Part shown: piece after piece, positions 33,179 through 41,746 of the stretch
Position numbering within the stretch: position 1 is the first letter of the stretch
How the letters are laid out: each line of letters opens with the position of its first letter
Assembly (NCBI RefSeq): GCF_029892095.1
Contig: NZ_JARZAE010000004.1
Span: 3,782,001-3,846,000, forward strand
Length of the DNA stretch: 64,000 nucleotides
Source of the DNA: Kitasatospora sp. MAP12-44
Lineage (GTDB): Bacteria > Actinomycetota > Actinomycetes > Streptomycetales > Streptomycetaceae
Direction of reading: 5' to 3'
The notes under the pieces: model-generated
What the model was told of the DNA's origin: nothing
The model's database searches: none
Seen by the model: the letters and a program-made list of their open reading frames with translations, nothing else
Translations under genes and position numbers: made by a program

Positions 33179-34367
33179 ACCCCCAGTTGGAGGCCGAGCA
33201 GGCACTCCTCGGCGCGCTGCTCCTGGATCCCCGGCAAGTGGAGGCGGTCGCTGGCTGGTTGGAGGCTCGCCACTTCTACCGTCCTGCCCACGGTGCGCTG
33301 TTCGCGGTGCTGCTCGCCCAGCGCGCCACCGGCCACCGCTCCCTGGCCGCCGATGCCGGCAAGGAGGAGCGCCGCGACTGGGCGCTTCAGGCCATGGCCG
33401 GTGCGGCCGAGGCCAGTCGGGGATTCTCGGCGTCCTACGGACACACGCTGATCGCCGCCTGTCCGCGCTCTGATCACGCGGCCTCCTACGGGCGGATGGT
33501 GCTGGAGACCGCGGTGCGCCGAGCGCTTCAGGAGCACGCCCACCGGCTGCTGGCCGCCGCCGAGGGCGGGTCGGTGGAGGCCACCGTGGAGCTGACCGGG
33601 GTCCTGCGGTCGGTGATCCGCCAGCTGGCCGACATCTGGGGGGCGCCCATCGATGCCCGCCGACGCCACCGGCTGCCGGATCCGCCGACAATCGCCCGTG
33701 ACGAGAGGCGAGAGCGGGCCGTCCTCGGCAACGAGGAGATGCTGCTCGGCGCGCTGGTCGACTCGCCCAGGCAGGTGGCGCAGGTCGCCGCCTGGCTTCA
33801 ACCCGCCGACTTCGCCGATGCCGGCCACGCCGCGCTCTACCAGGCGGTGGTCGCGCTCGGCCACCGCGGGGAGCCCGTGGATGCCCTCACCGCCTTGTGG
33901 GAGGTCCAGCGGCGAGGCGCCCTGGCTCAGGGTGTGCTGACGGTGGAACGGGTCAGGGCCGTGTGCGCGGGCGGGGCGGCGGCGGACCCAGAGTACTTCG
34001 GGGAGCTGGTGTTGCGCGCCTCGTTGATGCGCTCGGCCGCGACGGCGGCGGGCATCGTGCGGGTCATGGCGCTGGACGCCTCCGTCTCCGCCACCCGGCT
34101 GCTCGGCGCCGCCGCGCAGGCCGTGCAGCCGGTCGAGGAGGTCCGCTCCCGGTGGGCCGCGGCCAACGGCGAGCTGCCACCCCGCGCCCGTCACCGGTCG
34201 TCCTCCAGGGTGGCCGCAAGGGCGCCGCTCTGGCTCGCAGCTCCCCGCCGGCCACCACGGTGGCGCAATCACAGCTCGAGCGGAGCCGCCACGAGGCGGC
34301 CACTCCCGCGCCGCGCCGCGCGGCAGTCCCCGACCGCCCGCCTGTCCGCAATGCCCCGCCGCTGTAA
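33175..34367 (+). CDS. Tandem DnaB-N-like domain protein without helicase domain
   Basis: GTG at 33175 overlaps the previous stop. Residues 1-120 (LEAEQALLGALLLDPRQVEA, ARHFYRPAHGALFAVLLAQ) and 183-290 (EEMLLGALVDSPRQVAQVA, ADFADAGHAALYQAVVAL) each match the N-terminal domain of DnaB helicases, which binds primase and loaders. The RecA-like helicase domain is absent. Near 34170-34180 a C seems to be missing from a CCCC run: the other frame continues with SPVVLQGGRKGAALARSS to a TAA at 34365-34367 right before the next gene, while the present frame runs on to 35049. A role in recruiting host replication proteins is inference. Confidence 0.7.
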
Positions 34368-34378
34368 GGAGGTTCCCC

Positions 34379-34978
34379 CTGGCCACGTCCCCCGATGGCT
34401 ACACGCACGAGCTGCGTGTGCTGGCCGACCGCATCGACACCGCTCGCAGCCTCGATCCTGCTCTCTGGCCGCAGGTCGGCGTTCCGGGCGCGACCCAGGT
34501 CATCCACCAGCTCGCGGCCCTCGACGCGCTCCGCGCCCACGCCGCCAGTTCGACCTCTCCCGCCGGCGCAGCGCGACCCAGGCAGCGGACAGCGCGCCGC
34601 GCGGAGCTGGCCTTCGATGTGGCTGCCGGTCACCTGGCCGGGGCCATGCAGCACCTCTCGGAACTTCTGCACTTGACCCTGGTCGTCGCCCGCCAGCACC
34701 GCCCGCCCGTCTCGAACCAGGAGGAAAACGCGCAGGCTCTCGTCAAGCGCGCCGATATCGCGCTGCGCAACGCGGCGGTGGGCCTGCGGGTGCACGCCGA
34801 TCGCCTGCCCACTGCGGTACCGGAGCCCGTTCCCCGCGCCGTCGGCGTTCGGGCGGCAGCCGCCCGCCTGCGCACCGCGATCTTCCCCCACGCGGAACCC
34901 ATGACCGTCGTATCCCTCGTGAGGCCGGTCCGCCCTGCCGACCCCGCCAACGTCATCCCGCTCCACCGCGGCCACTGA
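34379..34978 (+). CDS. Helical-bundle accessory protein 1 of 6, probable CTG start
   Basis: A perfect AAGGAGG lies 6 bases before CTG at 34379 (LATSPDGYTHELRVLADRID); the GTG at 34418 lies inside the first helix. The 199-residue product is helical (VIHQLAALDALRAHAA, ELAFDVAAGHLAGAMQHLSE, LVKRADIALRNAAVGLRVHA), then a tail with LRTAIFPHAEPMTVVSLVR. It starts a run of six similar-sized genes to 38428 that share helix lengths and an Ala-rich bundle layout. Confidence 0.6.
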   Translation: MATSPDGYTHELRVLADRIDTARSLDPALWPQVGVPGATQVIHQLAALDALRAHAASSTSPAGAARPRQRTARRAELAFDVAAGHLAGAMQHLSELLHLTLVVARQHRPPVSNQEENAQALVKRADIALRNAAVGLRVHADRLPTAVPEPVPRAVGVRAAAARLRTAIFPHAEPMTVVSLVRPVRPADPANVIPLHRGH

Positions 34979-35083
34979 GACGCCGCGCCTGCCCGCTGCA
35001 CCGCCGCCCGGTCCCGGCCCACCACCGCGCCGTCCAGCCGGCCCCGTGAACATCCTGCCCTCCCACCCCCGTCTTGGAGATCC

Positions 35084-35698
35084 GTGCCCACCGCCGTGCC
35101 CGCCCCTTCCCAGCAGCGGCCGGACCAGCGCCTGCTGGCCGCCGCCACCACGATCTCCGGCCTCCAGAGCGATGTGCCCGCCGCCTACCGCGAACAGGGT
35201 CCGCCCTCCCTGACCGAACTTGCCGAGCAGGCGAGCGCGATCAACGCACAGCACCAGCTGCTCCTCGCCACGGCCGCCGCGCTGGCCCGCTCTCCCCGCA
35301 CGGGCGCCCACCGAGCGGCCGTCCGGCCCCTGGCCGACGCCGCCGAGAAGCTCGGCAGGGCGGTGGCAACGATCAGCCGGGCCGCTTCGATGGCAGGCCG
35401 GCTCTACGAGGTCGACGGCCTCGCCAGCGCGGCCGCACGGCAGACCCGCGAGAAGGCCGGCCAGCAGCTGAACCTCGCCCTGTCCCATACGCGCCTGGCT
35501 CTGGGCGAGGCCGTCGACAACCTGCGTACCGACGCCCTTGCCCTGTCGATGCCGCCCTCCGGTTCCCCAGCCAATGCCCGCGGCCCGCGCAGCTCAGCCG
35601 CCGTGGCTGCGGGCAACCGCACTCTCGTCGCGATCAGCGCGGCTGTACCGAGGGCCGAGCTGCCCGCAGCCGCCCCCGCCGCTCAGCGCAGCAGGTGA
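35084..35698 (+). CDS. Helical-bundle accessory protein 2 of 6
   Basis: GTG at 35084 is 4 bases after TTGGAG; 204 residues. Helices: LLAAATTISGLQSDVPAAYR, HQLLLATAAALARSPRTG, LADAAEKLGRAVATISRAAS, GQQLNLALSHTRLALGEAVD. The tail (GNRTLVAISAAVPRAELPAA) ends QRSR. Preceded by a 105-base gap with no signal. Function unknown. Confidence 0.6.
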   Translation: MPTAVPAPSQQRPDQRLLAAATTISGLQSDVPAAYREQGPPSLTELAEQASAINAQHQLLLATAAALARSPRTGAHRAAVRPLADAAEKLGRAVATISRAASMAGRLYEVDGLASAAARQTREKAGQQLNLALSHTRLALGEAVDNLRTDALALSMPPSGSPANARGPRSSAAVAAGNRTLVAISAAVPRAELPAAAPAAQRSR

Positions 35699-35762
35699 GG
35701 TTCCGGCAGAGCACCACCACCCGGTCGGCCTGACAACCCTTTCTTCTGCCAGTGGAGTTCGC

Positions 35763-36335
35763 ATGGCCAAGACCGCCCCCGCCATAACGGCGCTCGATCT
35801 GGACGACCTCACAGCCGTCCTGCGGATGCTCGGCGACCGGGCCGACACCACGCCGACGGCACCCGGCACACCTGTGCCCGACCCCGCTGAGCTGCTCAAG
35901 CACACCGCCAGCTTCCAGACCCTCATGCGGCACTGCGCGGACAACGCTGCCCGCCACGCCAAGATCGCACCGGAAACCGACGCCGCCGCACCGGCGATGG
36001 CGGATGCCTATCTCGGCGCGCAGGTTCACGCAGCTACGGCCCACCGGCACCTGGCCCTCGCTCTGGAGCTCTCCCTGCGGGCCCTGCGCGGCGACCCCGC
36101 CACCGACCCTGCCGCCGTGGCCGCGACCGCGTACCAGCAGCGCACGTACGGGGCGCTCACCGCCCTGTCGCAAGCCCACGAGGCTGCCTGGTTCGGCGCC
36201 AAGCAGCTCGAGACCGCCGCCCGCCAACTGCCCAAGCCCGTGCCGTCCAGGTCCGCCGCCGGCACGCAGGCGGCTGCCGTCACCGCGCAACCCGCCCAGG
36301 CCGAGCCTGCTGCCGCAGGTCGGGGCCGCCGATGA
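35763..36335 (+). CDS. Helical-bundle accessory protein 3 of 6
   Basis: ATG at 35763 (MAKTAPAITALDLDDLTAVL) follows GGAG; 190 residues. Helices include LLKHTASFQTLMRHCADNAA, MADAYLGAQVHAATAHRHLA and RTYGALTALSQAHEAAWFGA. The tail is Ala/Gln-rich and ends GRGRR, overlapping the next start (ATGA). Function unknown. Confidence 0.6.
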   Translation: MAKTAPAITALDLDDLTAVLRMLGDRADTTPTAPGTPVPDPAELLKHTASFQTLMRHCADNAARHAKIAPETDAAAPAMADAYLGAQVHAATAHRHLALALELSLRALRGDPATDPAAVAATAYQQRTYGALTALSQAHEAAWFGAKQLETAARQLPKPVPSRSAAGTQAAAVTAQPAQAEPAAAGRGRR

Positions 36336-36961
36336 GCGACGTGCGTCCCGAGGACGTCGAGCGCCTCACAGTTCTGGTCCGCGACCTCGCCGAGGTCCGC
36401 CGAGCGGTACGGCAGACTGCCGCCCAGGAGCCAAGCCAGGTACCGCAGTTGCTCGGCGAGAACATCAATGCCCTCACCGGCTACATCGCGGGAGCTGCCC
36501 GCCTCGGCGCCGAACTGTCCGAGCGTCCCCGCCGTGGGGTGCCCAACCCCGGGGAGATGTGGGGCCAGGAGTTCGCGGCGACACGGGGCGCCGCGATCCT
36601 GGTTCGGCTCACCGAACTGCTGCCCGGCGCCTACGACTTGCAGAACCAGGTGCGGCCTCGCGGCACGATGCGCACGCACTTCGTCAACCCCCTGCTGGCC
36701 GGCCAGCAGCGGGCCCGATTCAGCGAGGTCGACGAGGCGTTCGGCTCCGTCCTCGGCGTCCTGCGCAGGACCCGAAGCGGCCTGCGCAGGGTCATGCAGC
36801 GCGAGCAGCAGCGCGCCCGGGAAGCCGAGGCCGCTCCCGCCGCATCCTCCGCCCGCGCCGCGGCGGCCCGCACCAGCCCCCACCCGCCGCTGGTCGTCTC
36901 CGCCCAACCGGCCACCGCCGCCACCGGCACCGGCCGGGAACCCGCCCGGCTCAGCCGCTGA
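36332..36961 (+). CDS. Helical-bundle accessory protein 4 of 6
   Basis: ATG at 36332 overlaps the previous stop; 209 residues. Helices: VERLTVLVRDLAEVRRAVRQ, LGENINALTGYIAGAARLGA, AAILVRLTELLPGAYDLQNQ, DEAFGSVLGVLRRTRSGLRR. The tail contains SPHPPLVVSAQPAT and ends RLSR. Function unknown. Confidence 0.6.
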   Translation: MSDVRPEDVERLTVLVRDLAEVRRAVRQTAAQEPSQVPQLLGENINALTGYIAGAARLGAELSERPRRGVPNPGEMWGQEFAATRGAAILVRLTELLPGAYDLQNQVRPRGTMRTHFVNPLLAGQQRARFSEVDEAFGSVLGVLRRTRSGLRRVMQREQQRAREAEAAPAASSARAAAARTSPHPPLVVSAQPATAATGTGREPARLSR

Positions 36962-37040
36962 GCGGACCTGCCGCAACCTCCCCGCACCGCAGACCGCTCG
37001 GTGCACCCCGCCCAGTCCCCCTTCTTCCAGGAGCCCGCTC

Positions 37041-37745
37041 TTGTCCCGTCGCGTCGACCTAGAGACCCGCATGTTGCACGACCTGACCGTCGAACTCGGT
37101 GCCCACTCCGAGCGGCTGTTCCACATCTCCACCCACCGCAGCCCGACGCCGCAGATGATCTCCAAGGCGCTGGAGGACCTGACCCGGCTCCAGAAGACGG
37201 TGATCATCAACACGGGTGACGCCCCTCTGTCCGGCACCACGCTCACCGCGGATGAGGAAGTCGCCTACCGGCGTTCGACGCTCGCCTACGGCATGGCCGG
37301 CGTGCTGATCAGCAAGGCAGTCCTGCGTGCGACCCCGGCCCTGGTCGCCGCCGTCCAGATCAGGGACCGACCCGCCGAGCGGCCCGTCATCTCGCGCGAG
37401 CGGCTCACGTCCCACCGGGCGCTGTCGGCCGCGCGGCACATCCTCGACGAGGCAGCCGCCACGGTGGCCGAGATCGCCGCCGACCTGACCGGGCCGGAGC
37501 CGAAGGCGCTCCTGGCGATCACCGAGAAGGCCGCGGGCGAGCACGCCCAGGCCACCACCCGCAGCGCGGTCGACGAGTCCGTGCAGGCCCCGCACCTGGT
37601 GTACACCGCCCGGCCAGCCGCGAAGGCCGCCACCACTACGCCGTCCCGCTCCACCAGCAGCACCGCCACTGCGCCGCCGGACGAATCCGCCCTGACTCCG
37701 GCAGCCCCCGCACCGGCCCGCTCCCCGGCCCGCGCCACCCGCTGA
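37041..37745 (+). CDS. Helical-bundle accessory protein 5 of 6
   Basis: TTG at 37041 is 7 bases after AGGAG (LSRRVDLETRMLHDLTVELG); 234 residues. Helices: ISKALEDLTRLQKTVII, STLAYGMAGVLISKAVLRAT, ILDEAAATVAEIAADLTGPE. The 60-residue tail is Thr/Ser/Ala/Pro-rich and ends ARATR. Function unknown. Confidence 0.6.
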   Translation: MSRRVDLETRMLHDLTVELGAHSERLFHISTHRSPTPQMISKALEDLTRLQKTVIINTGDAPLSGTTLTADEEVAYRRSTLAYGMAGVLISKAVLRATPALVAAVQIRDRPAERPVISRERLTSHRALSAARHILDEAAATVAEIAADLTGPEPKALLAITEKAAGEHAQATTRSAVDESVQAPHLVYTARPAAKAATTTPSRSTSSTATAPPDESALTPAAPAPARSPARATR

Positions 37746-37807
37746 CCGCAACAGGGCGCGGGCCCAAAGCCGCCCGCCGCGCCAACACACCTGCGAAAGA
37801 GAACGAT

Positions 37808-38428
37808 TTGCCCGAGACCACCACTGTTCACACCGACGAGGTGCGCCGCGTCGCCGAGCACATCGACGCCCTGCGGGCCTTCCTGGCCCTGACCGACAGG
37901 GATCCCAGTCCCGCCAACGCGGCCGAGCAGCTGATGGCGGTCCGCCAGGCGCACCGGGACGCGGTGTTGACCGCCTCCGTCCTCAACGGCACAGCTGCGG
38001 GCAGCCCGTCCGCCACGGAGGAGACGCGGCTCGCCGCCCAGACGCTCAGCCGGGGCGCGACGCTCATCGCCGAGGCCGACACGCATCTGGTCGGGCTCAT
38101 CGCGCTGACAGAGACCTTCACCAACCCGTACGGCGTCGAGCCGAAGCAGTGGGCCGCCGCCCAGGCGCAGATCCGCCTCGCCGACAAGCCGCTGGCCCTG
38201 GCCGCGAAAAACCTGCACAACCGCGCGGCCCACCCGTCCTCGCCCGACGTCAGCGACGGGACGCTGCGCTCCAGCGCGCGCTCGGCCGCCGCCCGCCTGC
38301 GCTCGGCCCTGGTCGGACGCCCCGCGACGACCGGCCTCTCGCCCGCCGCCGCAGCCGCCGGCCCCCGGGCGTCGGTCGTCGCCACTCCCCCCGCGCACAG
38401 CAACTCTTCTGCTGTGAAGGGACGTTGA
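37808..38428 (+). CDS. Helical-bundle accessory protein 6 of 6
   Basis: TTG at 37808 follows GAAAGAGA; 206 residues. Helices: DEVRRVAEHIDALRAFLALT, AEQLMAVRQAHRDAVLTASV, LSRGATLIAEADTHLVGLIA, PLALAAKNLHNRAA. Tail AAARLRSALVGRPATTGLSP, ending KGR. The stop overlaps the start of the C5 methyltransferase (TTGA). Confidence 0.6.
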   Translation: MPETTTVHTDEVRRVAEHIDALRAFLALTDRDPSPANAAEQLMAVRQAHRDAVLTASVLNGTAAGSPSATEETRLAAQTLSRGATLIAEADTHLVGLIALTETFTNPYGVEPKQWAAAQAQIRLADKPLALAAKNLHNRAAHPSSPDVSDGTLRSSARSAAARLRSALVGRPATTGLSPAAAAAGPRASVVATPPAHSNSSAVKGR

Positions 38429-39682
38429 CTCTCCTGACCGCACCCGGAGTGCGGATCGGCTCGTTGTGCAGCGGCTACGGAGGGCTGGACCAGGGGGTCC
38501 AGGCTGCCTTCGGCGGGTCCGTCGCCTGGCACGCGGAGTCCAATCCCCATGCGGCGGCCATCCTGCGCAACCGCTGGCCGCATGTGCCAAATCTTGGCGA
38601 TATCACGCAAGTTGACTGGCGTGCTGTCGAGCCCGTGTGCGTGTTGGCAGCGGGGTTCCCCTGTCAGGATGTCAGCGTCGCGGGTGCCCGCAGGGGGCTG
38701 ATGGAGGGCACCCGCTCGGGCCTGTGGCACACCATCGCCCGTGCCATACAAATCCTCAACCCGTGCTTGGTGGTGATCGAGAACGTTCGTGGAATTCTCT
38801 CAGCGCCCGCTGCTGCGGCAGCCGATGGCGATCTGGAGTTCTGCCCGTGGTGTCTGGGAGACACAGGAGCTGAACCTGCTGTGCGGGCACTCGGCGTTGT
38901 TCTCTCGGACCTGGCCGGCCTCGGGATGGATGCGCGATGGACGATGCTACGCGCCTCTGACGTCGGCGCGCCACATCGACGAGAGCGGATCTTCCTCACC
39001 GCCTGGCCGCGCTCTGCCCACGCCGAAGGCGAGGGACGCCAAGGGGCCGGACTCGGTTCGCGAGGACCTGGGGCATGCCGTCACGCTGCTGAAGACTCCG
39101 ACGTCGAATTTGGGCGGGCAGCATCGGGGGCAGTCAGCACCCGGATCGCAGGCGGGAAGGCGGGCACGGTCCGAATCTCAGCGACGAGGTGGAGCATCTG
39201 CTGCCGACACCGAAGGCGAGCGACGGGACGCACGGCGGCCCGAACTCGCGTGGCAGCAAGGGCGACCTGACGCTGCCGAGCGCGACGGCGCGGCTGCGGC
39301 CAGGATCGCGACCCGGCAGCAGGGTGACGGCGACGGCGACCACGGGGTTGGACTGCTCACCCCCGTTGCCGATCTGGACGACGTCGGAGCCCGGGAGCGA
39401 CTGAGCCGGTGGGGACCGTACGGGCCGGCCATCACCCGCTGGGAGCGGGTCACCCGTCCGGCGCCGGACCCGACCGATGCGCGCGGACGGCTGGCCCCGG
39501 CCTTCGTCGAGTGGATCATGGGCGTCGAGAAGGGCCTCGTCTGCGACGTCCCCGGGCTGAGCCGGGCCGCACAGCTCACCGCTCTCGGCAACGGCGTCGT
39601 CCCCCAACAGGCGGCCAGGGCACTGGAGTTGCTGTCCCCGCCAGCGGTCCTGTGCGGGGCTCACCGCCATCGCGAAGCGTGA
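38425..39682 (+). pseudogene. dcm: C5-cytosine DNA methyltransferase, multiply frameshifted
   Basis: TTG at 38425 overlaps the previous stop. The catalytic half is intact in one frame: motif I GSLCSGYGGLDQGV, motif IV with catalytic Cys GFPCQDVS, motif VI VVIENVRG and motif VIII APHRRERIF. The target-recognition half is split: LPTPKARDAKGPD and then LPTPKASDGTHGGP lie in two other frames, and the end (PYGPAITRWERVTR, QLTALGNGVVPQQAA, motifs IX-X) returns to the second. At least three single-base shifts (near 39010, 39110 and 39340-39400) are needed. It would methylate cytosine C5 if whole; as read it is not functional. Confidence 0.75.
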
Positions 39683-39709
39683 GCGGCGCCGCCTTATACA
39701 CCCGCAGGT

Positions 39710-39727
39710 GGCCGTTTTAAAACGGCC
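39710..39727. promoter_or_regulatory. 18-bp perfect palindrome, likely operator
   Basis: GGCCGTTTTAAAACGGCC is a perfect inverted repeat placed 49 bases before the next gene and just after a TTATAC hexamer (39693-39698) that could be a -10 element. Each arm equals the AAAACGGCC half of the four-copy promoter block at 12.3-12.5 kb, so the same regulator may bind both. Confidence 0.6.
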
Positions 39728-39775
39728 GCTTCATCAGCATTCTCGTGTCTATCGCCCCCAACGCCAGGAGCCCGC

Positions 39776-40414
39776 TTGACCAGCCACGATCCCGACCACT
39801 CCCCCGCCGAGGAGACAGCGCCGCCTGCCGCGGACCCGGCAGTCGCCGCGCCGCTGTTCACCGCCGAGCCGGTGGCGGGCCTGAGCGAGGACCAGGTCGA
39901 GGCACTGTCGGCCCGCCTCAACGCCCTGGCCAGTGCCTACGAACTACAGGCCGAGCAGCTGGCCAGCATGACCAGTGCCGAAGCGCCGCCGCAGGAGACT
40001 GCAGCCGAGGAGGCCGAGCCGGGCAGCGAGCCGATGTACATCGTCGCGTTCGACGACCCCGAGTACTACGCCGAGTTGGAGCTGATGACGCCGTGGGTCG
40101 ACCAGATCCTGTCGGCCATCTTCGGTGCGGAGGTGACCGCCGGCCGGCCCTGGTGCCTGCGCTGGCCCGAGCATCCGGACGCGGTCGCGCGCATCCACGC
40201 CTGCTGGCTGGCCTGGCAGGCCGCGATCGACCCGCAATCGGGCCCAGCCGGCCCCTCCTCCTGGCTGCGCGACCACCTCGAGCCGCTGCTCGGCAAACTT
40301 CGCAGCCCTGACGGCCCGTTCGCCGCCTGCTCGAGCCTTGGCCACATCAGCCACCGCGTGCTGGACCACCCCGGCTTCACCGACCCCGACGCGCTTCTCC
40401 CGGCCGCCGCCTGA
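39776..40414 (+). CDS. DUF4913 domain protein
   Basis: TTG at 39776 is 5 bases after AGGAG; 212 residues. An acidic, Ala/Pro-rich N-terminal 80 residues precede the DUF4913 domain: WVDQILSAIFGAEVTAGRPW, CLRWPEHPDAVARIHACWLA, then SWLRDHLEPLLGKLRSPDGP with the conserved W-x-DH and PDGPF. DUF4913 is common on actinobacterial plasmids and phage; its function is unknown. It follows the palindromic operator, so it may head a separately controlled unit. Confidence 0.75.
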   Translation: MTSHDPDHSPAEETAPPAADPAVAAPLFTAEPVAGLSEDQVEALSARLNALASAYELQAEQLASMTSAEAPPQETAAEEAEPGSEPMYIVAFDDPEYYAELELMTPWVDQILSAIFGAEVTAGRPWCLRWPEHPDAVARIHACWLAWQAAIDPQSGPAGPSSWLRDHLEPLLGKLRSPDGPFAACSSLGHISHRVLDHPGFTDPDALLPAAA

Positions 40415-40452
40415 GCCTGCCCGCCCCCAACCGCCCGACGAAGGTGTCCGCC

Positions 40453-41196
40453 CTGAACGACTACGACTTCCCCAACCTCAAGCCCGCCGACGCCGAATCG
40501 GCCGGCATCCAGCTGCGCCTGCAGGCCGCCGAGGAAGTCCTGGGCTTCCTCGACGCCCAGTACGGCGATCCCGACGAGTACCTGCTGTTCGAGGACCGCG
40601 TCGGTTACCTGGATTCCGACATGGCCATCCACGCCTTCCACATCCGCTACGACCACGATGCGGGCACCATTCGGCTCAGGACGGCGGCGCAGCCGACCAT
40701 CGCCCTTGGCATGGCGTGGATGGTCGAACACGGCGCCAGCGTCTCGTACTTCGTCCAGCACGGTGAGGACCAGAGCACCCCGGCCGACGCGAAGAGCGCC
40801 GCCATCGCCCGGCGCATCATGGCCAGCCCCGGCCGCTACGACATCGTCGACCACGGCGTCGAACTCTCCGAGAGCTGGGCGCTGCTGCGCGACAGTGACC
40901 CGCGGGCTGCGGACAAGCCGTACCTGCTGCACATCGAGCACATCCGCGACGAGGGCGGGTTCACGCTGCGGGAGGGCTCCTTCGCCAGCCCGCAGGAGGC
41001 GCAGGCGTGGCTGGAGGTCCGCGACCGGTCGCTGCCGGCGGCGCTGGCCGCCGACACGGTGGTGCAGGTGTCGGCTGCGGCGAGCGCCGCCCGTAGCCGC
41101 TCGACATCGGTTCCGACCGTGCGCGCGACGTCCGGTGTGCTGCCCGAGCCCGTTCGGGTGTCTGCGGTGCCGGCGGCCGGAGGCCCGCACCGGTGA
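40453..41196 (+). CDS. Accessory protein of a four-member family (member 3)
   Basis: GAAGG overlaps the GTG at 40444 but lies 8 bases before CTG at 40453 (LNDYDFPNLKPADAESAGIQ), which is the better-spaced start. The 247-residue product follows the family order: IHAFHIRYDHDAGTIRLRTA, MAWMVEHGASVSYFVQ, AIARRIMASPGRYDIVDH, PYLLHIEHIRDEGGFTLREG, SFASPQEAQAWL. The tail SAARSRSTSVPTVRATSGV ends PHR and overlaps the next start. Confidence 0.6.
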   Translation: MNDYDFPNLKPADAESAGIQLRLQAAEEVLGFLDAQYGDPDEYLLFEDRVGYLDSDMAIHAFHIRYDHDAGTIRLRTAAQPTIALGMAWMVEHGASVSYFVQHGEDQSTPADAKSAAIARRIMASPGRYDIVDHGVELSESWALLRDSDPRAADKPYLLHIEHIRDEGGFTLREGSFASPQEAQAWLEVRDRSLPAALAADTVVQVSAAASAARSRSTSVPTVRATSGVLPEPVRVSAVPAAGGPHR

Positions 41197-41696
41197 GCGT
41201 GACGGCCGCGCGGGCACTGGCCGAGGTGAGCGTCCACCCCGAGGCGCTCACCGATCTGCTGGCGGTGCCCGCGCACGTCCGCGAGCTGGCCATCCGCTAC
41301 CTCGACCGCCTGGTGCGCTCCGAGGTACGCGGGCCCGTCCTCGAAGACCATGTCGGGCGCGAGCTGTCCGCGGCCCGAAAGATCTACCTGGACGAGCGCA
41401 ACCTGTACCGCCTGGTCTACACCGAGCGCCGCGCCCAGGCGCACCCGCGCCACCTGCAGGCCATCCACGTGATCGCGGTCGGCGAGCGGCGGGACCTGGC
41501 GGTCTACGAGACCGCCGCCCGCCGCCTTCGCCCCACCCCACGGGGGCTTCCGCCCCGCTTCCAGGCCGCGCTCGCCGCCTCCCGGACCACCGGCGACCAC
41601 CGCCCCGCCACCGCCTCGGCGGCGGCAGCAGCAGCAGTACGAGGAGCCGCGCCGCCACTCGTGATCTCCGCCAGCCCCGCCGCCCGCCTCACCTGA
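41193..41696 (+). CDS. RelE/ParE-like toxin-fold protein
   Basis: GTG at 41193 overlaps the previous TGA; 167 residues. Residues 12-105 (LLAVPAHVRELAIRYLDRLV, GRELSAARKIYLDERNLYRL, HLQAIHVIAVGERRDLAVYE) have the helix-helix-strand order of RelE/ParE mRNA-interferase folds, with the basic residues R-x-x-Y-R-L-V-Y on the core strands. No separate antitoxin gene is evident; the tandem HxlR regulator downstream is a candidate partner only by position. The tail with PPLVISASPAARLT shows it is built like the other accessory proteins. Confidence 0.6.
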   Translation: MSVTAARALAEVSVHPEALTDLLAVPAHVRELAIRYLDRLVRSEVRGPVLEDHVGRELSAARKIYLDERNLYRLVYTERRAQAHPRHLQAIHVIAVGERRDLAVYETAARRLRPTPRGLPPRFQAALAASRTTGDHRPATASAAAAAAVRGAAPPLVISASPAARLT

Positions 41697-41746
41697 GTCC
41701 TCACCAGCACCAGCCCTGGCCTCCCGTCACCGAAAGGCGCACCTCC

